This document shows, in pieces, positions 45,653 to 54,068 of a DNA stretch of 64,000 nt. The translations under genes were made by a program, and so were the position numbers. Numbering within the stretch: the stretch's first letter is position 1; every line of letters starts with the position of its first letter. The stretch comes from an uncultured Prevotella sp. (lineage in GTDB: Bacteria > Bacteroidota > Bacteroidia > Bacteroidales > Bacteroidaceae). The stretch covers positions 1 to 64,000 of the forward strand of contig OMXK01000004.1 in the NCBI GenBank assembly GCA_900314995.1, given 5' to 3'. The notes under the pieces are model-generated. The model was not told where the DNA came from. It searched no databases and saw only the letters and a list, made by a program, of their open reading frames with translations.

Positions 45653-46437
45653 GAACATTACTGATCGCAGTTTTTTCTGTATTTCAGCTCTTCACGGCTG
45701 TGGGGCAACAGCTGGGAGACGTCGTGATACTAGGTGACTCGAACACCTGGATAGGCGGTGATGCGTGTGACAAGCCTGAGGGGTGGAACAAATGGTTCAA
45801 GGAAGCCCTGCAGCCCAAGAGTTGCCGCAGCTATGCCCGTAGCGGCGCCACCTGGACAAACACCCCTGAAACCCGCAGGAACACCCGGGAGGACATCGGT
45901 GTGCTGGGTAACGACAATGTGGTCTATAATCAGATATGCCGTCTGCAGGAGGCAGTGGACAGCGGTGTGCAGGCCACGCCCCAGCTGATACTGATTCTGG
46001 CAGGCACCAACGATGCATGGTTCCGGAAGGCGCGCCCCCAGGTATTCGCCATGAGTGCTGAGGAAGCCTTTGCGAAGCGCTGCTGCTGTTGCGCAAAGCG
46101 CCCTGTCTCGGAGATCGTAACCCTCGCAGCCTCTGTGAGATACGGCTGTGAACTGCTTCAGGCGCAGTATCCCCAGGCACAGATCATCCTGCTGACACCC
46201 TTTGAATCGGTACAGGCAGGCGCTGAGCCCATCGCCAAGGCGGGCGATATCATCGCGGCCTGTGGCCAGAAGATGGGGCTCCACGTGATCCGTCTGGATC
46301 AGCAGAGCGGTATCCGTGCCAAGCAGGAGCAGGCGAGGAAACACCTCACCACCGACGGTACCCACACCTCTGTGGCGGGTGCCCGGAAAGTAGGCCAATA
46401 CGTCGCGCAGCAAGTGGCTGCCCTGTTACAACCATAA
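45649..46437 (+). CDS. Secreted SGNH/GDSL hydrolase
   Basis: 262 residues from the Met at 45649 (MRTLLIAVFSVFQLF), the best signal peptide; 45637 is an alternative that adds four residues. Block I is VVILGDSNTW, block III is AGTNDAW, and the catalytic pair is in TDGTHTSVAGA. An odd run of four cysteines (KRCCCCAKRP) sits near residue 145. SGNH enzymes of this type move or remove acetyl groups. It is first in an operon with an MBOAT acetyltransferase (17-base gap) and two DHHW proteins, suggesting a part in glycan acetylation or deacetylation. Confidence 0.85.
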   Translation: MRTLLIAVFSVFQLFTAVGQQLGDVVILGDSNTWIGGDACDKPEGWNKWFKEALQPKSCRSYARSGATWTNTPETRRNTREDIGVLGNDNVVYNQICRLQEAVDSGVQATPQLILILAGTNDAWFRKARPQVFAMSAEEAFAKRCCCCAKRPVSEIVTLAASVRYGCELLQAQYPQAQIILLTPFESVQAGAEPIAKAGDIIAACGQKMGLHVIRLDQQSGIRAKQEQARKHLTTDGTHTSVAGARKVGQYVAQQVAALLQP

Positions 46438-46454
46438 TTCCCCTCTGAAGCGCC

Positions 46455-47903
46455 ATGGTATTCTCGGATCTGTTCTTCCTCTTCGTCTTCCTGCCGGCAT
46501 TCGCCCTCTGTTATCTGGCAGCCTCATGGCTGGACAGGCGACTGTCGCCAGACGCGGATCACAAGAGCCACACCGCCCAGAACACCGCCCTGGTGCTCTT
46601 CTCCCTGATCTTCTATGCCTGGGGCGAACCCGTGTATGTGTTCCTGATGCTCTTCTGTGTGCTGGTGAACTACCTGGCAGGACTGGGGATCGCACGACAG
46701 ACAGGCACTGCCCGGAAATGGGCACTCGCCGCAGGTCTCACGGGCAATATCCTCATCCTGAGCACCTTCAAGTATCTGAGTTTCTTCGCACAACAGCTGG
46801 CGGCCGTCGGTATCCCCGTGGCAGATCCCAGGATATCGCTCCCCATCGGTATCAGCTTCTATACGTTCCAGTCCATCTCCTACCTGATAGACGTGTATCG
46901 GCGAGAGGCCCCTGTGCAGCGGCGCTTCGGCAGTCTGCTGCTCTACATCTCGATGTTCCCGCAGCTGATAGCAGGCCCTATCGTGCGCTATAACACCGTG
47001 GCACAGGAGATCCACGACCGCCACGTGACGTCGCGGGATGTAGCCGACGGCATCTACCGTTTCGTGATCGGTCTCGGCAAGAAGGTGATCCTCGCCAATC
47101 AGTTGTCGGAGATAGCAGACCAGTTCCTGGCAGGCGGACTGCAGGATCTGACGACGACAGGCGCCTGGGTGGGTATCGTGGCCTTTACCCTGCAGATCTA
47201 CTTCGACTTCTCAGGCTATTCGGATATGGCCATCGGACTGGGGCGCTGTCTGGGGTTCCACTTCAACGAAAACTTCCGCCACCCCTACTGCTGCAATACC
47301 ATCACCGACTTTTGGCGGCGCTGGCATATCTCGCTCGGCAGTTTCTTCCGCGACTACGTGTATATCCCCATGGGCGGTAACCGTCGGCACCAGGCACTGA
47401 ACATCCTCGTGGTGTGGTTCCTCACGGGTATGTGGCACGGAGCCTCGTGGAACTTCATCATCTGGGGTGTGTACTTCGGACTGATCGTCACCATCGAGAA
47501 ATACACCATCCTCCGCGTGCAGCGATACATCCCCGCTCCCTTGCTCCACCTGTATAGTCTCCTGCTGGTGGTCATAGGCTGGGGCATCTTCTACTTTGAC
47601 GACAGCACAAGGATGCTGCAGTTCTTCGAGACCGCCTTCGCACAGACAGGTGTGCTCCACGACTTCATGACCGTCAGTGCCCTCACGGACAACTGCTGGC
47701 TATGGGTGACGTGCGTGCTCTTCTCGATGCCGCTGCGCAGCGGTGCCGGCAACTTGTTGCAGCGATGGACATCTGAAGGCGGCATTGCACGGGAATCGCT
47801 GGTGTTCGTCACCCGTCTTGCACTCTCCGTCGTACTCCTGGTGCTCAGCGTAGCCCTGCTCGTAGGGGCCACGAACAACGCCTTCATCTATACCCGATTC
47901 TAA
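46455..47903 (+). CDS. MBOAT-family O-acyltransferase (AlgI/DltB-like)
   Basis: 482 residues, about ten membrane segments. The family motifs are GISFYTFQSISYLIDVYR, FPQLIAGPIVRY, FWRRWHISL with His291 and GMWHGASWNF with His328, the invariant MBOAT histidine. AlgI-like proteins pass acyl groups across the inner membrane to periplasmic SGNH or DHHW-type transferases. The next two genes encode DHHW proteins, giving the layout of alginate-type acetylation systems. The acceptor glycan is unknown. Confidence 0.92.
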   Translation: MVFSDLFFLFVFLPAFALCYLAASWLDRRLSPDADHKSHTAQNTALVLFSLIFYAWGEPVYVFLMLFCVLVNYLAGLGIARQTGTARKWALAAGLTGNILILSTFKYLSFFAQQLAAVGIPVADPRISLPIGISFYTFQSISYLIDVYRREAPVQRRFGSLLLYISMFPQLIAGPIVRYNTVAQEIHDRHVTSRDVADGIYRFVIGLGKKVILANQLSEIADQFLAGGLQDLTTTGAWVGIVAFTLQIYFDFSGYSDMAIGLGRCLGFHFNENFRHPYCCNTITDFWRRWHISLGSFFRDYVYIPMGGNRRHQALNILVVWFLTGMWHGASWNFIIWGVYFGLIVTIEKYTILRVQRYIPAPLLHLYSLLLVVIGWGIFYFDDSTRMLQFFETAFAQTGVLHDFMTVSALTDNCWLWVTCVLFSMPLRSGAGNLLQRWTSEGGIARESLVFVTRLALSVVLLVLSVALLVGATNNAFIYTRF

Positions 47904-47923
47904 CCCCTCAAACAAAACAAGAT

Positions 47924-48973
47924 ATGAAACGACTCCTCACGATAATCTTCCTCATCGCCACCACCGTCAGTATGATGACGGCACAGACCGTACGCCGCGT
48001 GCGCAATGGCATCATCCTCGTAGACTCGGGGAAGACGGTGCGCGCCATCGAACCCTATAAAGGCAATATGGAAAGCGTCGCAGCCTACGCCGGGGTGGTG
48101 AACAAATACAAGCGCACGTTCCCCAACGTGAACGTCTACTGCATGGTGATTCCCAATGCCGTGGCCTTCTACTGTCCCGAGACCGCCCGCGAATGGACAA
48201 ACGACGAGCGGCCCTATATCACCCATATCCTCTCAGGACTCTCTGCCGACGTGAAGGCGGTGGATATCTACGAGACCTTGCAGGCGCATGCCCACGAACC
48301 TATCTATTCACGTACAGACCACCACTGGGCACCCCTGGGCGCCTTCTATGCAGCCCAGCATTTCGCCCAGGTGGCAGACGTAGGCTTCATGGATCTCTCT
48401 GCCTACGAGCCGCGCGTGATCCACGACTATGTGGGCAGCATGTACACCTTCTCGCGCGACAGGAGCGTGAAGGAGGCCCCGGAGGACTTTGTCTACTACG
48501 TGCCGCGCAATACGGCGTTCTCCGCCACACGCATCACCTATCGGAAAGAGACCAAGGCCTTCGGGCGCAAGAAGAAGCGCCGCGCCATCAGCTGGCTCAC
48601 GGCCAGTGAACCCGAGACCTTCAGTTTCTTCCGCGACTATGAAGACGGCAGCAGTGCGGCCTACTGCACCTTCATGGGCGGAGACACGAACACCACCAGT
48701 GTGGTGACACAGACGAAGAACAGCCGCAGGCTGCTGATCCTGAAGGACAGCTACGGCAATGCCCTGCCCTCGAACCTCTTCTCATCCTTCGAGGAGATCC
48801 ATGTGGTAGACTGCCGCTACTTCCTGCAGAACATGATCGACTTCGTGAATGCCCACGGCATCACCGACATCCTCTTTGCCAATAACCTCATCCATGCCTC
48901 GGCACCGAAGACCACCCAGGCATACGAGCGTTATCTTACCCAGCAATCCACCAACAGACATGAGATTCAGTAA
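47924..48973 (+). CDS. DHHW-family (AlgJ/AlgX-like) acetyltransferase, short paralogue
   Basis: 349 residues with a signal peptide (1-20). The family signature RTDHHWAPLGAF puts Asp132, His133 and His134 in place; a candidate nucleophile is Ser276 in ILKDSYGNA. This Asp-His plus Ser arrangement matches AlgJ/AlgX-type SGNH-like O-acetyltransferases. It is clearly homologous to the following gene across nearly its whole length but lacks that protein's N-terminal region of about 130 residues. It follows the MBOAT gene by 20 bases. Confidence 0.88.
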   Translation: MKRLLTIIFLIATTVSMMTAQTVRRVRNGIILVDSGKTVRAIEPYKGNMESVAAYAGVVNKYKRTFPNVNVYCMVIPNAVAFYCPETAREWTNDERPYITHILSGLSADVKAVDIYETLQAHAHEPIYSRTDHHWAPLGAFYAAQHFAQVADVGFMDLSAYEPRVIHDYVGSMYTFSRDRSVKEAPEDFVYYVPRNTAFSATRITYRKETKAFGRKKKRRAISWLTASEPETFSFFRDYEDGSSAAYCTFMGGDTNTTSVVTQTKNSRRLLILKDSYGNALPSNLFSSFEEIHVVDCRYFLQNMIDFVNAHGITDILFANNLIHASAPKTTQAYERYLTQQSTNRHEIQ

Positions 48974-50414
48974 AGCCTATATCCTGTTCTTCGGACTGCT
49001 GTTCGCGGCCTTCGCGGTGGTCTTCAACACGTTTCCTCGCAGCACCTACTCCGAGCTGGAGAAACGTGAGCTGGCAGCATTCCCCACCTTTACACCCGAG
49101 AAACTCGCCGACGGCTCTTTCACCAATGCCGTCTCCTCGTGGTTCAGCGACAGCGAACCCTTCCGCGACCATTTCATGAGTCTCAGCATGCATATCAAGG
49201 ATCTGATCCGACTGCAGACGGGCGAGGAGCACATCACCTTCCACGCCAGTACCGACGGTCCCGTCAGTGACCCGGAACCCGAGGAAGCCCCTGTCATCGC
49301 AGAAGAGCCCGAGAAGGCGGACTCCGCCTACAACTACGAGAACCACGTGACAGCCGACGAGAATGCCAAGATAGCCAATGCCGGCATCATCATCGTGGGC
49401 AGCGGCGAGAAGGTGCGCGCCCTGATGGCCTTTGGCGGCACCGGCAGAGGATGCACAGGCTATGCCATGGCTGCCAACAAATACAAGGACACCTTCCCCG
49501 ACGTGAACGTCTACTGTATGGTCATTCCCACGGCGGTGGAATACTACTGTCCCGAGAAAGTGCGCAAGCGTACCAATCCCCAGCGCCCGACCATCGACAA
49601 TGTGATCCGCCATCTGTCGCCCGACGTGAAACCCGTGGATGTCTATGCCACGCTGGGGGAACATGCCGATGAGGACATCTTTCTGCGTACAGACCACCAC
49701 TGGGCACCGCTGGGCGCCTACTACGCCGCAGAGAAATTCGCAGAGGTGGCAGGTGTGCCCTTCCGCGACCTCTCGAGCTACGACCGTAAGGTGGTACACG
49801 GCTATGTGGGCAGCATGTATGGCTACTCTCAGGACATCGCCGTCAAGAATGCCCCGGAGGACTTCGTCTACTACGTGCCCCGTGATGTGACCTACACCAC
49901 GACCTACATCAATTACACCATCGATGACGAATACCGCGTGATCGGTATGGGAAAACCCTACAAGAGCGTGTTCTTCTACCGTTACAAAGACGGCAGCGGC
50001 GGGGCTTACTGCACGTTTATGGGCAGTGATACGAAGATTACCTGTGTGCGGACATCCACGAAAAACGGCCGACGGCTGATGATCCTCAAAGACAGCTTCG
50101 GCAATGCCATCCCCGGCTATCTGTTCTACTCCTTTGAGGAGATCCACGTCATCGATTCACGCTACTTTACGAAGAATATGGTGGACTATGTCCATGAGAA
50201 CCATATCACCGACATTCTCTTTGCCAACAACATCTTCAAGGCCTATTCCCGCCAGACGTACGCCAAGTACCTGAGGTTCCTGACGCAGACCAACGGCATC
50301 CAGAAGCCCCTCAAGCAACATGCCGACAGCAACGCACAGCACCGCGACAGTATCCCTGTAGCGAAGGCACCAGCGAAATCTGCAGCACCTGCAGACTCTG
50401 CGGCTACTCTTTAG
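48960..50414 (+). CDS. DHHW-family (AlgJ/AlgX-like) acetyltransferase, long paralogue
   Basis: 484 residues from the Met at 48960 (MRFSKAYILFFGLLF), which overlaps the previous gene by 14 bases and gives a membrane anchor or signal. The catalytic pair is Asp245-His246 in RTDHHWAPLGAY and the likely nucleophile is Ser379 in ILKDSFGNA. An N-terminal domain (about 30-130), with an acidic Pro/Glu-rich linker, is absent from the short paralogue. The C-terminus is an Ala/Ser/Asp tail. Its last 11 bases overlap the end of the convergent AsmA-like gene. Confidence 0.88.
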   Translation: MRFSKAYILFFGLLFAAFAVVFNTFPRSTYSELEKRELAAFPTFTPEKLADGSFTNAVSSWFSDSEPFRDHFMSLSMHIKDLIRLQTGEEHITFHASTDGPVSDPEPEEAPVIAEEPEKADSAYNYENHVTADENAKIANAGIIIVGSGEKVRALMAFGGTGRGCTGYAMAANKYKDTFPDVNVYCMVIPTAVEYYCPEKVRKRTNPQRPTIDNVIRHLSPDVKPVDVYATLGEHADEDIFLRTDHHWAPLGAYYAAEKFAEVAGVPFRDLSSYDRKVVHGYVGSMYGYSQDIAVKNAPEDFVYYVPRDVTYTTTYINYTIDDEYRVIGMGKPYKSVFFYRYKDGSGGAYCTFMGSDTKITCVRTSTKNGRRLMILKDSFGNAIPGYLFYSFEEIHVIDSRYFTKNMVDYVHENHITDILFANNIFKAYSRQTYAKYLRFLTQTNGIQKPLKQHADSNAQHRDSIPVAKAPAKSAAPADSAATL

Positions 50415-52422
50415 ACTTCTTCTTGAAGAGATTCAGGAATTTGTTGGACTTCTTCTCCTTGGGCTGGCCGTCGTCCTTTGACTGTTGTTTCTTGTCCTCT
50501 GACTTCTTCTTCTTGTCATCGGATTTCTTCTTGTCGTCGGATTTCTTGAAGAGATCCTTCACCTTGATCTTCACCTTGGGCTTCACCTTGATGTTGCTCA
50601 TCTTGTCGATATCCGTGAAGGAGAAGTCGCAGGCCCAATCCAGACCTTTATTCGACTGGCTAATATTACCCTCCACCAGGGCACCATTGCTCTTGATATC
50701 TACCAGCAGGTCTCTCACCTTGATCTTCTTGTAACTGCACTCAAAGACGGTAGCCTTCACCACGCCAATAGGCATTTTGCCACCACCATTCTTCTTTCGA
50801 ACCTGAGCCGTGCGCTTCTTGTCGATATCGATCTTGAAACTTGCCTTCACCCCCACATCGCCAATCTCCGGCATCTTCAAGACCTTGCCGAGACGGAAAG
50901 AACGTGTAAGAGCATTGCCCGTGATATAATGCGTGTCATCATTATGCGTAAAATCAAAATTCAGACTTCCTGCAGCCGTACCAAGTACTCCCTTGAACTC
51001 CTCACGGCGGTAAGGGATATGGACATCGCCTTTGAAAGTGATATCGCCGAGGGTGCTGAGCTGATTCATCATCAGCTTCTTTACGGCAAACTGGTTGATT
51101 ATCTCCTCTTTCACCGTGCCCTTGGCAGTCAGCTTATTAACGTGGAAGAGGATGTCGAGGTCTTCCTTCTTCTTGAGGTTCTCTATACCGCCCACGGCTT
51201 CGAGTGTCAGCCGTTTGTCGGGCGTATGCACCTCGATATCCCTGAAGAAGAGGGTAGAGTCATTGCCGCTGAAGAGTACCGACAGTTCCAGGGGCATCTT
51301 GAAGTTCTGCAGCACCTTTGCAAAGGGTCGCGAGATATCCTTCAGGAGCGTCTTGCCGTGGATGAGCGACGTCTGGAAAGAGAACTTACGGCCTTGTTTC
51401 TTGCTAGGCAAAACCACGTAGGCCGAATCGAAGTTGAGGACGGTGTTCTCATGCTGCAGCACAATGTCGCGCAGATGGGCATTCTGCTTCGTGGCGCCCA
51501 CCGTGAAGTGGAAGTCCTTCACATTGAAGCCCGTCAGCGTATCCTTCGCCACAAAGCTTTTCATCACCGCGTGCAAGGTATCTTTCTCGAGATAGTCAAT
51601 CACCAGGTTCAAATCGGCGATGACATCCAGATGTCCCACGTCGAACCATCCGCGCTTGGGCTTGTTCGTGTTCTTGCGCGGCTTATGGTTATCGGTTTTG
51701 AACTGCAGGCCACCGATTTCCAAGTCATGCTTCCCGTCATCCTCCTTATAGTCGATTTTCCCGATGCGGAACGAGGCTGTCTGCGGACCTTTCTTTGTCT
51801 TCATTTCCCACTGGCCTTGCAGCGATTTCAGCTTTCCCTTAGCGCCAAACCAGCCATTGTCGTACTCCACCTCGCCGAGTGTCACCTTATTATCATTATA
51901 CTGCAAATCGACGGCTGCCAACTTCGCATATTTGATATCAAGCGTAAAGGGCTCCTTCTTCTTATTCTCCTTCTGGTCTTCATCTTCCTGCTCCTTCTTC
52001 TTAGGCTTGTCTTTCTTAAAGGCATCTATGACAAACTGATAGTTGGCTGGTCCGTCCTCGGGTTTATAGAGCCGTGCCCTCACACCCTCGATTTCGGCTT
52101 TGGAAATGACGAGCGTGTTCGCCAGCAGTTTCATGACATCGATATCAAGCGACAGCTTATCCAGCGCAAGCATCTTCCTATGCTGCAAATCCTCTACCTC
52201 AAGACCCATGAGATTGACATCCTGATTGAACACATTAATGCTCGCCTTTTCAATTTTCACCTTCGTCTGCAACTTCTCCTCCAGCTTCTCTGTGGCAATG
52301 CCCAGCAGCTTGTCCTGGACAGCTTGTGTATTCAGCAATATGGCAGCAACGACCAATAACAAAAGGATGAACCCGATGATTCCTCCGATGACTTTCAGGG
52401 TGATGGATACGCTCTTATTCAC
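50404..52422 (-). CDS. AsmA-like inner-membrane protein with Lys-rich tail
   Basis: 672 residues from a GTG at 52422 (VNKSVSITLKVIGG). An ATG at 52467 in the same frame cannot be used because the promoter's -7 box lies just after it. One membrane helix (about 5-30) is followed by a long beta-rich region starting QDKLLGIATEKLEEKL, as in AsmA/TamB-type proteins, which shuttle phospholipids to the outer membrane. The C-terminus (about 610-672) is a low-complexity Lys/Asp/Ser tail. At 672 residues it is shorter than TamB (about 1,250 or more in this phylum). No TamA homologue is nearby. Confidence 0.75.
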   Translation of the reverse strand: MNKSVSITLKVIGGIIGFILLLLVVAAILLNTQAVQDKLLGIATEKLEEKLQTKVKIEKASINVFNQDVNLMGLEVEDLQHRKMLALDKLSLDIDVMKLLANTLVISKAEIEGVRARLYKPEDGPANYQFVIDAFKKDKPKKKEQEDEDQKENKKKEPFTLDIKYAKLAAVDLQYNDNKVTLGEVEYDNGWFGAKGKLKSLQGQWEMKTKKGPQTASFRIGKIDYKEDDGKHDLEIGGLQFKTDNHKPRKNTNKPKRGWFDVGHLDVIADLNLVIDYLEKDTLHAVMKSFVAKDTLTGFNVKDFHFTVGATKQNAHLRDIVLQHENTVLNFDSAYVVLPSKKQGRKFSFQTSLIHGKTLLKDISRPFAKVLQNFKMPLELSVLFSGNDSTLFFRDIEVHTPDKRLTLEAVGGIENLKKKEDLDILFHVNKLTAKGTVKEEIINQFAVKKLMMNQLSTLGDITFKGDVHIPYRREEFKGVLGTAAGSLNFDFTHNDDTHYITGNALTRSFRLGKVLKMPEIGDVGVKASFKIDIDKKRTAQVRKKNGGGKMPIGVVKATVFECSYKKIKVRDLLVDIKSNGALVEGNISQSNKGLDWACDFSFTDIDKMSNIKVKPKVKIKVKDLFKKSDDKKKSDDKKKKSEDKKQQSKDDGQPKEKKSNKFLNLFKKKSKE

Positions 52423-52455
52423 GATAAAATTAGTTTTTAGTGTATATTCAGATTG

Positions 52456-52487
52456 CAAAAATAACAATTTTATGGCAAATCTCCAAA
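52456..52487 (-). promoter_or_regulatory. Consensus promoter of the AsmA-like gene
   Basis: On the minus strand TTTG (52484-52487), a 20-base spacer and TATTTTTG (52456-52463). It fixes the AsmA-like gene start downstream of 52456. Confidence 0.75.
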
Positions 52488-52517
52488 TTTTTGGCGCGCA
52501 ATCTCACAGAAAAAGTG

Positions 52518-52525
52518 TACCTTTG
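52518..52525 (+). promoter_or_regulatory. -7 promoter box of the fur-family operon
   Basis: TACCTTTG, only 8 bases before the ATG at 52534, so the transcript could be nearly leaderless. A TTTG at 52490-52493 is 24 bases away, slightly long. It is divergent from, and close to, the AsmA promoter. Confidence 0.5.
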
Positions 52526-52533
52526 CAACCGTG

Positions 52534-52950
52534 ATGGAAGAAAAAGACTGTGTCAGACTGCTTGAAGAGCATGATATCAAGCCCACCGCCAACAGGATTG
52601 TCGTGGTGAGAGCCCTCTGTGCCTCCATGCTGCCACAGTCGCTGGCAGAGCTGGAGCATAAGATTGCGACCATCGACAAGTCGAACATCTTCCGTGCGCT
52701 CACCCTTTTCCGTGAGCATCATCTGGTGCATGCCATCGAAGGCAGCAGCGACGGCACGAGATACGAACTCTGCCATAGTCACGACAAGGAGCACGACGAC
52801 GACCAGCATCCCCACTTCTATTGTGAGGTGTGCCAGCAGACCTATTGCCTCGATTATGCAGAGATGCCCGACATCCAGTTGCCCGAAGGCTTCAAGGCCC
52901 GTTCCTCGAACCTGATGATTAAGGGCACCTGCCCCCACTGTAAGAAATGA
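52534..52950 (+). CDS. Fur-family metal-responsive regulator
   Basis: 138 residues from the ATG at 52534 (a GTG directly before it is possible). A winged-helix DNA-binding domain (about 1-78; KPTANRIVVVRAL, SNIFRALTLFREHHLV) is followed by a dimerisation domain with a His/Asp-rich segment (CHSHDKEHDDDQHPHF). Structural-zinc cysteines are Cys97, Cys100, Cys133 and Cys136. Motifs fit Fur, Zur or PerR; the metal cannot be told from sequence. It overlaps the following HAD gene by four bases. Confidence 0.9.
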   Translation: MEEKDCVRLLEEHDIKPTANRIVVVRALCASMLPQSLAELEHKIATIDKSNIFRALTLFREHHLVHAIEGSSDGTRYELCHSHDKEHDDDQHPHFYCEVCQQTYCLDYAEMPDIQLPEGFKARSSNLMIKGTCPHCKK

Positions 52951-53648
52951 TTGATTTCAACAATATCCGCGTCATTGCCTTCGATGCCGACGACACCCTC
53001 TGGGACTGCCAGAGCCACTTCGAAGCCGTAGAGAACCATCTCTACCGCCTGATTGCGCCTTTCTGCGACGTGCCTGCCCAGGAACTCTTCAAGACAGAAT
53101 CCGGCAACATGGCCGATCTGGGCTACGGCTGCAAGGCCTTTACGATATCCGTCATAGAGACTGCCCTTCGCGTGGCGGGCGATCATCTCTCTGCTGCAGA
53201 GCTGGCAGAACTGCTCAGCCACAGCAAGTCGCTCCTTCACCTCCCCGCCACCCCATTGCCGGAAGTGGTGGAGACGCTAGAGCGTCTGCAGGCCTGGCCT
53301 TATCAGCTCGTGGTCTTTACCAAGGGTGAACTTCAGGATCAGGAGAACAAGCTGAAGCGCAGCGGACTCGGGAAATACTTCTCGCATGTGGAGATCACCT
53401 CCGACAAGACCGAAGTGGAGTTCCAGCAGCTCTGCGCGCATCTGGGCATCCTGCCTTCACAGCTGCTCATGGTGGGCAACTCCCTGAGGAGCGACATCGC
53501 CCCTGCGCTCACCATCGGTGCCTCGGCCATCCATATCCCCTTCCACGTCACCTGGCAGCTGGAGCACTTCGAGGACATCGAGCACGAGCGACTCGTCAAG
53601 ATCACCCATTTCCACGAGATTATCGACACACTGAATACGAAACAATAA
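52947..53648 (+). CDS. HAD-family hydrolase
   Basis: 233 residues. Motif I is FDADDTLWD, with Asp13 as nucleophile and Asp15; motif II is VFTKG; motif III/IV is the MVGNSLRSDI stretch. The helical cap between motifs I and II fits a subfamily I phosphatase. Substrate unknown. It is coupled by a four-base overlap to the Fur-like regulator upstream and is followed 14 bases later by a thioesterase. Confidence 0.85.
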   Translation: MIDFNNIRVIAFDADDTLWDCQSHFEAVENHLYRLIAPFCDVPAQELFKTESGNMADLGYGCKAFTISVIETALRVAGDHLSAAELAELLSHSKSLLHLPATPLPEVVETLERLQAWPYQLVVFTKGELQDQENKLKRSGLGKYFSHVEITSDKTEVEFQQLCAHLGILPSQLLMVGNSLRSDIAPALTIGASAIHIPFHVTWQLEHFEDIEHERLVKITHFHEIIDTLNTKQ

Positions 53649-53662
53649 ACACGCCACAAACA

Positions 53663-54061
53663 ATGAAATACATCTTTGAGACCCGCATGGAAGTGCGCGA
53701 CTACGAATGCGACATCGAGGGTATCGTCAACAATGCCAACTACCTGCATTACGCAGAGCATACCCGCCACCTGTTCCTCCGTAGCCTGGGAGTCAGTTTT
53801 GCCGCCCTCCATGAGCAGGGCATCGATGCCGTTGTCCACAGCATGAAACTGCAGTATAAGGTACCCCTGCGCTGCGACGACGAGTTTATCTCACGCCTGA
53901 ACCTCAAGAAAGACGGCATCAAGTATCTCTTCTATCAGGACATCTACCGTGCCAGCGACGAGCAGCTCTGCTTCCGCGCCACGGTTGAACTTGTATGCCT
54001 CGTCAACGGTCGTCTGGGCAACAGCCCAGAATATGATGAGGCTTTCAAGGACTTCATCTGA
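53663..54061 (+). CDS. Hotdog-fold acyl-CoA thioesterase (YbgC/4HBT-like)
   Basis: 132 residues, a single hotdog domain. The 4-hydroxybenzoyl-CoA thioesterase motif is visible as YECDIEGIVNNANYLHYAEH (about 15-34), with the catalytic Asp in the D-x2-G-x-V-N-N region. The C-terminus ends near the convergent GH3 gene with only seven bases between stops. Third in the fur-HAD-thioesterase operon. The acyl substrate is unknown. Confidence 0.88.
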   Translation: MKYIFETRMEVRDYECDIEGIVNNANYLHYAEHTRHLFLRSLGVSFAALHEQGIDAVVHSMKLQYKVPLRCDDEFISRLNLKKDGIKYLFYQDIYRASDEQLCFRATVELVCLVNGRLGNSPEYDEAFKDFI

Positions 54062-54068
54062 TCCAGCG

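Noticed and set aside
50929-52359. Plus-strand frame of 476 codons opposite the AsmA-like gene
   Set aside because: The minus-strand frame has a membrane helix, AsmA-like opening and a consensus promoter; the plus frame has no start context and no family features.
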